From positions 177,368 to 241,367 of the forward strand of contig HG326664.1 of the NCBI GenBank assembly GCA_000308255.3: a stretch of DNA of 64,000 nt, read 5' to 3'. The number at the start of each line of letters is the position of its first letter. The first letter of the stretch is position 1. The translations under genes were made by a program, and so were the position numbers. This document shows, piece by piece, positions 51,581 to 59,537 of this stretch. The notes under the pieces are model-generated. The model was not told where the DNA came from, did no database searches, and was given only the letters and a program-made list of their open reading frames with translations. This stretch comes from Anaerococcus pacaensis 9403502 (GTDB lineage: Bacteria; Bacillota; Clostridia; Tissierellales; Peptoniphilaceae).

Positions 51581-54023
51581 AAAGTATGAAACTTTCTAAC
51601 TCAGATTCTTTTGTTAGTCCAACATCTTCATTATAATTCGATTCATTTAATATACGTATATCAAAAAAATCTAATCCATCTATCTTAACTAATTTATCAT
51701 TCAAATCTTTTATACTATATAAATTGATAGTATACGGTTGTAAATCTCTTATTAGCTGCTTTATTACAATAATCTTATCTTTATCTCCCCTAAAACTATC
51801 AAATTCTTTTATTGCTTCGATTAATTGTTCAATGATCTCAAAACTTTCTTTGTAGTAAACAATTACTGAAATTGATTCATCCTTTAAGAGATTGAACTTG
51901 CTTGTAGCCTCCTTTATTGATTGCATGTTGATACCTACATTGCCAACTGTGGATCTAGCCGAATCATTCTTAGAGAGTAAATCCAGCATAGTATCTCCAT
52001 TATCTAACTTATAATCCAAATCGTTAGAGTTAGAATATAATTTGCTATAGTAACTAGAATTTAACGATTTTAAATCAAATTCTGAGTTATTTTTTAATAG
52101 TTCTTCAGTGATACGTTTTCTTTCTTTAATTGAAGGTAGCATGTCTAGATTTTCTTCTTTTTCTATTAAGTTTATTAGATTAACAACTCCAGCGGATAGT
52201 TTACCTTCTCTATTACACCTGCCCATAGCTTGTACAATGGAATCAATCCCAGAAAATGAACGATAAAGAGTAGAAAAATCCAAATCAACACCTGCTTCTA
52301 TCAATGAGGTGCTTACTAATATGACAGGTATGCCATAATTAAGCTTATTCCTTATTTCTTCAATTATATCTAGCCTATGTCTTGGACACATGTTTGTTGT
52401 TAAGTAATATAAATCTTCACTTGACTTATAATATTCATTTAGCCTATTATATAGATGCTCTACAGCACTTTTAGTATTAAGAATGATTAAGATTGATGTT
52501 CTTTTTTTATCTATAATATTTTGAAATAAATCTTTAATCTCGGAAGACATTCCATCATTAATAATATTAACTATAGTTCTATCAAATGATTTCTGTTGAA
52601 CTGTAGTTAGATTAACAAGATTTGCATCCTCACCCATTCTTCCTCCGTAATGAAGTTTATAATTTAGAGTATGATGATTAAGGCTTGGTTGAGTAGCAGA
52701 GCATAGTATAATGTTTGAATTCATAACTTTAGAGATAAAATTCATCATTAGATTGAACACATGAGTTACGCTGGTTGGTAAAGATTGGACTTCATCTAGT
52801 ATGATTACACTATTACTCAGATTATAAAATCTTCTTATATTTGAGGATTTGGCCTTAAATAGTGTATTTGTAAATTGAACCATAGAGGATAACACAATTA
52901 TCTGATCCCATGTATCCTTTAAATATTCTTTCATTGCCTCTATAGTATCTATATCATCAGCTTCGTTATATTCATCTTTAATAGATATTACGTTTGAATG
53001 ATGTTCTAGAATATATTCTTCATTTATCAGTGTTTTCTTTATTTCATGTGCATTTTGTTCTAGAATAGATAAAAATGGCGCAATATATATCATTCGTTTT
53101 TTGTTATTATTTCTCATTTGATGAAGAGAATAAAGAAGTGATAATTTTGTCTTTCCAGCTCCAGTTGGCAAATCAAGTCTGTATATGCCAGGACTATCAT
53201 GATCACAACGCGCTCTTATTTGATCTGATAGGTCTTTTCTCACTTTATTAAGATCCGTAGTAGGTTCGGGGTATGATTTATATTCGAGCTCTATTAGATT
53301 ATAGAAATTATTTACAACCTCTTTACTAGTAACATCATCTGACTTATCTATAATTGCATCATAGGCATTAATTGAGTCTAGGATATCTTCATTTTTTAGG
53401 ATTGATAAAAGAAGTCTAATAAGACAGTAGTTATAGAAATGAAATTGGTTATCATTATAATTTGAGTCTGTAATTCCAAGTTTTTGTAATATCATTACAT
53501 ACTCCTCGTATCCAAAAAGAAATATATCCTGTAAAGTATATTTGTATTCTAGTGTAAGCTCATCTTCAACAACTTTTACAAAATCATCAACATTTTGATA
53601 AGTATAATTTAAATTCGCATTATCATAGATTGTTCTAGCATATACACTATTTGGAAAATCCTTTTTAAAATCGATAATATCAAAAACACCATGATGGCTT
53701 TCTATTACATACATTAGTATTTCTACGTACGATATAAAGCCCACTTCTTTGTATATTTCGCTCTTTTTACATAGCTTTCTATGCATATTAAGTATATATT
53801 TAGCCCCAGCAGATGAGTGATTTACTTTAGATTTTATTTTTCCATTGATCATGTCTTGGAAATATGGATCTGATTTTCCAACATCATGCAAGATCCCTAC
53901 CAATAAGGCCATATATTTTACATCAACATCTAAGCCAAGTCTGTAGCACCCTTTTCCAACATTTAAGATGTGATCGATAAGCTGCTGTTCGTTTCCAAAT
54001 TCATCCTTATGAGCTATAAGCAT
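51579..54023 (-). CDS. cas3: Cas3 nuclease-helicase
   Basis: Cas3 unwinds and degrades DNA marked by Cascade. The 814-aa protein has an N-terminal HD nuclease domain (ALLVGILHDVGKSDPYF with His46-Asp47, then NHSSAGAKYI and ESHHGVFD) and an SF2 helicase (LPTGAGKTKLSLL, IILDEVQSLP, LCSATQPSL, VSTSLIEAGVDLDF, QAMGRCNREG). All key motifs are intact. It has its own promoter and is separated from cas5 by a 190-bp gap holding the crRNA-like element, so its expression can differ from Cascade. Confidence 0.96.
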   Translation of the reverse strand: MLIAHKDEFGNEQQLIDHILNVGKGCYRLGLDVDVKYMALLVGILHDVGKSDPYFQDMINGKIKSKVNHSSAGAKYILNMHRKLCKKSEIYKEVGFISYVEILMYVIESHHGVFDIIDFKKDFPNSVYARTIYDNANLNYTYQNVDDFVKVVEDELTLEYKYTLQDIFLFGYEEYVMILQKLGITDSNYNDNQFHFYNYCLIRLLLSILKNEDILDSINAYDAIIDKSDDVTSKEVVNNFYNLIELEYKSYPEPTTDLNKVRKDLSDQIRARCDHDSPGIYRLDLPTGAGKTKLSLLYSLHQMRNNNKKRMIYIAPFLSILEQNAHEIKKTLINEEYILEHHSNVISIKDEYNEADDIDTIEAMKEYLKDTWDQIIVLSSMVQFTNTLFKAKSSNIRRFYNLSNSVIILDEVQSLPTSVTHVFNLMMNFISKVMNSNIILCSATQPSLNHHTLNYKLHYGGRMGEDANLVNLTTVQQKSFDRTIVNIINDGMSSEIKDLFQNIIDKKRTSILIILNTKSAVEHLYNRLNEYYKSSEDLYYLTTNMCPRHRLDIIEEIRNKLNYGIPVILVSTSLIEAGVDLDFSTLYRSFSGIDSIVQAMGRCNREGKLSAGVVNLINLIEKEENLDMLPSIKERKRITEELLKNNSEFDLKSLNSSYYSKLYSNSNDLDYKLDNGDTMLDLLSKNDSARSTVGNVGINMQSIKEATSKFNLLKDESISVIVYYKESFEIIEQLIEAIKEFDSFRGDKDKIIVIKQLIRDLQPYTINLYSIKDLNDKLVKIDGLDFFDIRILNESNYNEDVGLTKESELESFIL

Positions 54024-54070
54024 ACATTTTCTCCTCTTGGATTATGAAATTATCACTATATCTTAATATT

Positions 54071-54099
54071 ATTATATAATACAAGAAACGTTTGCACAA
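54071..54099 (-). promoter_or_regulatory. Promoter of cas3, with a cre-like site
   Basis: On the minus strand, TTGTGC (54094-54099) and a perfect TATAAT (54071-54076) are 17 bp apart. Between them TGCAAACGTTTCTT (54083-54096) resembles the CcpA operator TGNAANCGNWNNCA, except for its last two bases. Confidence 0.6.
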
Positions 54100-54225
54100 A
54101 TGTGTGGGTTAACTAAATTGATATTTTTATGGTTATAGGTTAATGAGATAAATTAAATATTTTTATAAAATATCTATAGATTTATCTACTGATTTAAAGG
54201 AATATTAAACTTTCTTAAATACTAA

Positions 54226-54255
54226 ATAAAAAACCCACAATTAATACTGTGGGTT
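54226..54255 (-). terminator. Terminator of the Cys/His-rich secreted protein gene
   Basis: AACCCACA pairs with TGTGGGTT, and the minus strand continues into T residues. It lies just after the stop codon at 54261. Confidence 0.75.
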
Positions 54256-54260
54256 CTAGA

Positions 54261-54644
54261 TTATCTCATATGTCTCTTACATTCTTTATTTCTATTAGAA
54301 AATTTCCTTGACATATGATGATGGTTTTTATTTCTTTTCTCTTTTCCTACTCTATGGTAAGTATCATAAGAGTTTTTATTGGTGGAGTGCTTGCATGTTT
54401 GCATATCCATGTAGTTTTCGTTCATAAAATCTTTGCAAGCTTGGTAGCCTTCACTTTTGTATGTTTCATCACAATAGTCTGCCATATGGTTTTCGCAGTC
54501 TCTGTGCATGTGATTGTGATAATAAGAATCTTCATTTATACATATATTTGATTCAGTTTCATTTTGCGGATTGTCCATGTTTTTAGCATATCCCGCACCG
54601 CCTACTAGACTTGTTGCTAATAATATTGCGAATATTTTATTCAT
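54261..54644 (-). CDS. Small secreted Cys/His-rich protein of unknown function
   Basis: The 127-aa protein has a signal peptide (FAILLATSLVGGAGYA, cleavage about residue 20). The mature part is rich in His, Cys, Asn, Tyr and Met, with spaced motifs such as YYHNHMHRDCENHMADYC, CKDFMNENYMDMQTCKH and a basic tail KNHHHMSRK. Six cysteines and many histidines suggest metal binding or disulfides outside the cell. I do not recognise the family. It has its own terminator and a terminator upstream, so it is a single-gene unit. Confidence 0.6.
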   Translation of the reverse strand: MNKIFAILLATSLVGGAGYAKNMDNPQNETESNICINEDSYYHNHMHRDCENHMADYCDETYKSEGYQACKDFMNENYMDMQTCKHSTNKNSYDTYHRVGKEKRNKNHHHMSRKFSNRNKECKRHMR

Positions 54645-54714
54645 ATATTTCTCCCTTTATCCATTTCTACTCCTAAACTATACCTCAATTTTATATTTTA
54701 TTATAATTTTGTCT

Positions 54715-54742
54715 AAAAAAAATCAGACTTTGCTGTCTGATT
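54715..54742 (-). terminator. Terminator of the thermonuclease-like lipoprotein gene
   Basis: AATCAGAC pairs with GTCTGATT, followed on the minus strand by about eight T residues. It sits right after the stop codon at 54746. Confidence 0.85.
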
Positions 54743-54745
54743 AAT

Positions 54746-55972
54746 TTAATACCACATACCTATATTGGCCTTGATTGCTTCTTTTTGCATTGATTCAAAG
54801 TATTCATTGTATGTTGTTTTCGAATTGTTGGTTGTTGGGTTTGCGTATCCTGCTGCTATCATGATGCCGTTAAATGATTGCTTTTTAACTTCTTCATAGC
54901 TTGGTTTTTCTGGATTTTCTGCTTTTGCTAGCCAGATGTTTGCAAGTGTGTGGCCAGTATCATCGTTGGTCATTGTAGCAGTTTCTAGGAAGATGTTTTT
55001 ACCTTCTAGGCTTTGTTTTGTGAATTCGTATGATTCGTTTGCGTAGTATTCTGCTTTGTTTGTTTCTGATGCTAATTTAGGGGCGATGATGCCGTTTAAT
55101 TTAACAAGTGTCTTTGTTCCGTCTATTTCGATTTCTAGTGTTTCTGCATCTATTACTTTTACTACTTTTGCTCGTTTGTAGGCTTCAGTTATTTCTGGTT
55201 TTGCTTCATCTACTATTTTTTGATCTAATTGGTTTGCTCTTACATTTGCCATGAAGTAGATGGCTTTCTCTGTTGATTTTTGTCCAGCTAGATTTGCTTT
55301 TGCATATTGTTTTTGGCTACCATCTAAGAAGTCTAAGCTATCAATTTCTGCTAGTCCATCTGTTATAGCTGATTTAAGGCCTTCTTCATTTGCCATATAT
55401 TCTTTGTGGATGCCGCCGTAGTTTACAATGTAGTGAGATATTTCAGCTGATTTTTCTTCTTGTTTTATTTCTTTTTCAACAGATGTTTCTGCCACTGGTT
55501 TTTCTGTGTGCTCAGCTTTGTAATTATTAATGGATGTTTCTTCAAGTGATTCTTTTTCTTCTGTAGCTTCGTTAAATGCCTCAGTTTCATTTTCTAATAC
55601 AGATTTTTCTTCATTATTAGGTTGTTCATCAGCTTCATCTATAGACTCCTCTTCATGAGTTTCAGCTTCCTCTTTTTCGGAATCTTTTTCTTGAGTCACA
55701 TCTGCTGCTGCAAGATAGTCTGTATTTTTGTTTTCGCTTTCACTAGATGAGCTATCAGCTTCTGTAGTTTCTTCTTTTACTTCAGCAGCTTCTACTTCTT
55801 CAATTACTTCTTTTGTTTCTTCTATATCGTCAGAAGAAGTCATTTCCGCTTTGATTGAATCTTTATAGCTTTCTATTTCGCCTGCTACGTTTTTAGCAGT
55901 GCCGCATGATGATAGTGTAATCACTAGGGTAAGTCCTAGGCTTAGTCTTTTTAGTAAATTTAAGTTTTTCAT
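54746..55972 (-). CDS. Lipoprotein with a degenerate thermonuclease (SNase-like) domain
   Basis: The 408-aa protein has a lipobox (VITLSSC, Cys about 23), a long Glu/Ser-rich low-complexity region (about 35-180), a middle helical part, and a C-terminal SNase-like fold from about residue 270: AKVVKVIDAETLEIEIDG, VKLNGIIAPK, EFTKQSLEGKNIFLE, DDTGHTLANIWL and a final IKANIGMWY. The nuclease residues are lost: GD becomes AE, the Arg before LxGI is Lys, the DTPE motif is IAPK, and YGR is TGH. It is probably a surface-anchored, non-catalytic SNase fold. The acidic region resembles linkers of wall-spanning proteins. Confidence 0.75.
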   Translation of the reverse strand: MKNLNLLKRLSLGLTLVITLSSCGTAKNVAGEIESYKDSIKAEMTSSDDIEETKEVIEEVEAAEVKEETTEADSSSSESENKNTDYLAAADVTQEKDSEKEEAETHEEESIDEADEQPNNEEKSVLENETEAFNEATEEKESLEETSINNYKAEHTEKPVAETSVEKEIKQEEKSAEISHYIVNYGGIHKEYMANEEGLKSAITDGLAEIDSLDFLDGSQKQYAKANLAGQKSTEKAIYFMANVRANQLDQKIVDEAKPEITEAYKRAKVVKVIDAETLEIEIDGTKTLVKLNGIIAPKLASETNKAEYYANESYEFTKQSLEGKNIFLETATMTNDDTGHTLANIWLAKAENPEKPSYEEVKKQSFNGIMIAAGYANPTTNNSKTTYNEYFESMQKEAIKANIGMWY

Positions 55973-56199
55973 AAATCTGTCCCCCGCACATTTATTATTT
56001 ATGTTAACTACATTATAGATGATGAAGTTAGGCTCGATTTTTTTGGGATTTCAAATTCAATATGTATAGATTAATATAATATTTACTTAGTTTTTATCAG
56101 CTAGATCCTTACTAAAAACCTTAAATAAACTATTTATATTGTTATCTTTGCACCAGGCTCCTATATTTATAGTACAATTGTAGTAAGGAAGGATTTTTT

Positions 56200-57360
56200 A
56201 TGAATGATTTATACAAAATATTGGTAATTGACTTAGAAAGTAGAAATTATTACGTAGATTACATAGAAAATGAGATTAACAATTTTTATATGGGTGGCTT
56301 CGGGCTTAGTCTCTACTGGTTAAGTAATAATCCTGATACAATTGACTCCTTTATAATTTCAACATCAGCCATAATAAATTTTTCTAATCCAATTTGTAAA
56401 TATATTATAATGAGAAAAGATAGTATAGGAAAGCTAGTGTATAGCAGTATGGGTGGTGATTTTTCGGATTTTCTAAAGACTAATGATTATGATTGTATAG
56501 TTTTACTAAATAATGCTAGCATATTAACTGACTTATATATTGAAAATGATAATATTATTTTCCATGAAAATAAGATGTGTGAAAACCATACTAATTCTTC
56601 AACTTATGACTACCTTAGAAGGACTTTTGGTAATGACATCTCATCCATATACATAACAGAATCTGCTTTAAGAAATAATAGGCTAGCCCGTCTGATATCT
56701 GATAAATATCGCGGTATTTCTAAAAATATGGCAAATTTATTAGCTGAAAAAAATATAAAATCCATCTCAGTTAAAAAAAGTGATCAAAGAAGTATAAAAG
56801 AAGTTCAATTTAACAATCCAAATAACAGATGTAAGGGTTGTATTACTGGGTGTAGGGTTATAAGAAAAAATAAAAGTAGGAGTATATTTGATGCTAAAAG
56901 TAACTATGATTCATCAGATATGGCAAGGCTAAATATGATAAGAGCAAGAATCGATGAGTATGGCATAGACATATTTTCCTTATCAAAATCGATAGAATAT
57001 GCTTATGAAAATCTAAATGATGTATATCAAATTACTAGTCTAGATTTGAATAGTCTCGATTATATAAGTAAAAATATTGTAACTCCTGATAGGTCAGAGA
57101 TATATAGTGATTTGGCAAATGGAGTTGATTACTTAAGAAACAAGTATGAGAAAACTTCCTTAAACAAAAAGCCTAGTAGAGAATTAAATGACAATATGAA
57201 GATAATAGATTCAGCCGGGCTTTGCTTATTTTCAGTAGATCCAAATGATTTAGATGATATCAGAGCAACTATAAATCGTTTAACCGATGTGGAGTATAAG
57301 AGTGAGGATTTAATATCTTTATTAAAAAGAATAGAAAAAATTGAAAGCAGCTTAGACTAA
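56200..57360 (+). CDS. Shortened aldehyde:ferredoxin oxidoreductase-like protein
   Basis: The 386-aa protein follows the outline of tungsten AOR enzymes: an N-terminal YMGGFGLSLYWL (for YLGGRGLG), SSMGGDFSDFLKTNDYDCIVL, an iron-sulfur motif CKGCITGC (Cys211, 214, 218), a segment RARIDEYGIDIFSLSKSIEYA and a late DSAGLCLFS with a possible fourth cluster cysteine. AORs usually have about 600 residues, and the pterin loop AAGRGGxGAVMGSK is degraded to KYRGISKNMANLLAEK. It lies next to tungstate uptake and pterin-cofactor genes on the other strand. Activity is doubtful; electron-carrier or cofactor-handling roles are possible. Confidence 0.6.
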   Translation: MNDLYKILVIDLESRNYYVDYIENEINNFYMGGFGLSLYWLSNNPDTIDSFIISTSAIINFSNPICKYIIMRKDSIGKLVYSSMGGDFSDFLKTNDYDCIVLLNNASILTDLYIENDNIIFHENKMCENHTNSSTYDYLRRTFGNDISSIYITESALRNNRLARLISDKYRGISKNMANLLAEKNIKSISVKKSDQRSIKEVQFNNPNNRCKGCITGCRVIRKNKSRSIFDAKSNYDSSDMARLNMIRARIDEYGIDIFSLSKSIEYAYENLNDVYQITSLDLNSLDYISKNIVTPDRSEIYSDLANGVDYLRNKYEKTSLNKKPSRELNDNMKIIDSAGLCLFSVDPNDLDDIRATINRLTDVEYKSEDLISLLKRIEKIESSLD

Positions 57361-57933
57361 AATTAGCTTTTTATCCTCAATTCTTACATGGTAGTCGTAG
57401 CTATAATCACTTATGCTACCATGACTTATTAAAATTACCATCCTATCGGTCTTTTCTTTAAGCCAGTTATCTAAAAACAAATCTGCCTTATGTCTAGATT
57501 TCTCATCCATTTGAGAGAAGGGCTCGTCAAGAAGTAATGTTTGATCGGCCTTAAGTACTGATCTTAAGAAAACTACTTTAGCTTTTTCTCCCCCAGACAG
57601 GCTTTCAATATTTTGATCGATTAAATCTTTTATTTCTAAATACTCCAATTCTTCATTTATGTCATCTGCATCTATGCCTATGATTTTAAAATTATCCCTA
57701 GGAGTTTTTTTGAAGATATAGGGATTTTGGGGCTGGTAAATAATTTCTTTGTCGGTTATAATATTTCCCTTTACAAAATCATTTAGGCCTACAAATGATT
57801 TTAATAAACTAGATTTACCGGCACCATTTTCACCTGTAAGTATATATTTGCTGCCATCTAGAAAGGTAAATTCATCAATTGTAAATAAAGTTTTTTCATT
57901 TATACTAGCTTTAATGTTTTCTAACTTTATCAT
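57352..57933 (-). CDS. tupC: Tungstate ABC transporter ATP-binding protein
   Basis: The 193-aa ATPase is short for the family but has Walker A GENGAGKSS, signature LSGGEKAKVVFLRSVL, Walker B TLLLDEPFSQMD and a switch histidine in ILISHG. It overlaps the permease gene by 23 bases and ends head-to-head with the AOR-like gene, overlapping it by nine bases. Assignment to tungstate rests on the TupA-type binding protein in the same operon. Confidence 0.85.
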   Translation of the reverse strand: MIKLENIKASINEKTLFTIDEFTFLDGSKYILTGENGAGKSSLLKSFVGLNDFVKGNIITDKEIIYQPQNPYIFKKTPRDNFKIIGIDADDINEELEYLEIKDLIDQNIESLSGGEKAKVVFLRSVLKADQTLLLDEPFSQMDEKSRHKADLFLDNWLKEKTDRMVILISHGSISDYSYDYHVRIEDKKLILV

Positions 57934-58567
57934 TAGCTCTCCTTCTAAATCTCATAGCAAGCATAGACACAGTAAGGGATATAGCCATAAGTATTAGTCC
58001 AAGTTTTATACTCATGTCATAATTGCCCTTATTATTTTCTAGAACAATAGCTGAGGTTAATACTCTAGTTTTATACCTAATATTGCCCCCTACTATCATA
58101 ACTGCTCCTACTTCTGATATTGCTCTACCGAAGCCTGTTATAATAGCAGATATAATAGATAATGAAACCTCTCTTAGAAGTTGGATATATATCTTAAATT
58201 TACTAAGCTTTAGCCCGATAGAGCTCTCAAGATAGGATACCTTTATGCTTTCTACTGAAGGATATATATTGGCGGCTATTACAGGAGTTACTATCAAAAC
58301 CTGGGCTATAATTATGACTTTCTCTGTGTAAAGCCACGATAGGCTACCAAAAATCCCGTTTTTAGAAAACAAGAGGTAAACTATCACTCCTGCTATAACA
58401 GGGGGTAGAGATGTTAGGGCGCTAGTAATGGTTTTAAAAATATTACTTGCTCTGCCGTCTCTTATCCCCAGGCTAAAGCCTATAAAAATAGCAAAGATAG
58501 TTGATATCAGTGTCGATAGAAGGCAAATCTTAAGTGTCAGTAAAACAATAGAGCAAACTTCACTCAT
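57911..58567 (-). CDS. tupB: Tungstate ABC transporter permease
   Basis: The 218-aa inner-membrane protein has five or six hydrophobic segments and the EAA-type cytoplasmic loop ESSIGLKLSKFKIYIQLLREVSLSIISAIITGFGRAISEVGAVMIVGGN, typical of TupB/WtpB permeases. It lies between the binding-protein and ATPase genes, one base after tupA. Molybdate or tungstate preference depends on TupA. Confidence 0.9.
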   Translation of the reverse strand: MSEVCSIVLLTLKICLLSTLISTIFAIFIGFSLGIRDGRASNIFKTITSALTSLPPVIAGVIVYLLFSKNGIFGSLSWLYTEKVIIIAQVLIVTPVIAANIYPSVESIKVSYLESSIGLKLSKFKIYIQLLREVSLSIISAIITGFGRAISEVGAVMIVGGNIRYKTRVLTSAIVLENNKGNYDMSIKLGLILMAISLTVSMLAMRFRRRANDKVRKH

Positions 58568-58568
58568 T

Positions 58569-59528
58569 CTATTGACCTATAAAGAATAACTGCTCACCGT
58601 ACTCATCTACACCATATTCACTTATCAACTCTGCTGCCCTATCACTTAGCATCCACTCTTGAAATTTCTCTGCATTGCTGACATTAGTTCCAGAAACCTT
58701 ATCTGGATTTACTATAATTACTGAGTATACATTCTTCAATGATTCTGATTGGTCTACTAAAACTTCTAGGTCTAGCTTATCTTTCATAGTAAGATATGTT
58801 GCGAGGTCTGTGAGTGTATACCCACCATTCTCAGATGCAAAAGTTAAGGTGGCTCCCATACCATCTCCTAATGAGTTGTAGAATTCTTTTACTTCAAGAT
58901 CATCTATGTTAACTCCACTAGCTTCCCAAATTTTAACTTCTTTTTTGTGTGTACCTGAGTCATCACCCCTGGATACAAAGGTTGAATTGGTATCATTAAT
59001 TAGTTTGAAGGCTTCTTCGGCATCTTTTCCTTTAATCCCAGCAGGGTCAGATGTTGGACCTACTATTACAAAGTAATTGTACATAAATGGCTTTCTTTCT
59101 ACACCAAAACCTTCATCTATAAATTCTTCTTCTGCTGATTTAGAGTGAACTAAGATGACATCAGCATTGCCCTGCTTAGCATCTTCTATAGCAGCACCTG
59201 TGCCCTTAGAAACTATTTCCATCTCAAGACCTGTATCATTCTTTAATTCATCTCTCAGATATTCCATAAGACCTGAGTCATTTACAGATGTAGTTGTCGT
59301 AAGTCTAACTACGTTATCAGTAGTAGCTCTATCATTATTAGAGTCATCATCTTTATTTTTAACAACTGTATCTAAATCTTGTTTGTTATCTTCTGTTGAA
59401 TTTTCTTCAGTTTTTGTCGAAGTCATTGTATTATTAACTTCTACATCTTCCTGAGTCTGACTATTGGAACAAGCTGTTGCTATTAATAAAGTTGCCACGG
59501 TTAATAATTCTAGTTTTCTCGCTTTCAT
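58569..59528 (-). CDS. tupA: Tungstate-binding lipoprotein
   Basis: The 319-aa protein has a lipobox (LIATACS), an acidic Asn/Thr/Glu-rich linker (about 20-75) and a TupA-type binding domain: RLTTTTSVNDSGLMEYLRDEL (the TTT-DSGL oxyanion motif), KGTGAAIEDAKQGNADVILVHS, NYFVIVGPTSDPAGIKG and SRGDDSGTHKKE. TupA proteins bind tungstate very tightly. The gene starts the transporter part of an operon that continues from cofactor genes, linking metal uptake to cofactor assembly. Confidence 0.92.
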   Translation of the reverse strand: MKARKLELLTVATLLIATACSNSQTQEDVEVNNTMTSTKTEENSTEDNKQDLDTVVKNKDDDSNNDRATTDNVVRLTTTTSVNDSGLMEYLRDELKNDTGLEMEIVSKGTGAAIEDAKQGNADVILVHSKSAEEEFIDEGFGVERKPFMYNYFVIVGPTSDPAGIKGKDAEEAFKLINDTNSTFVSRGDDSGTHKKEVKIWEASGVNIDDLEVKEFYNSLGDGMGATLTFASENGGYTLTDLATYLTMKDKLDLEVLVDQSESLKNVYSVIIVNPDKVSGTNVSNAEKFQEWMLSDRAAELISEYGVDEYGEQLFFIGQ

Positions 59529-59537
59529 AATATTCTC

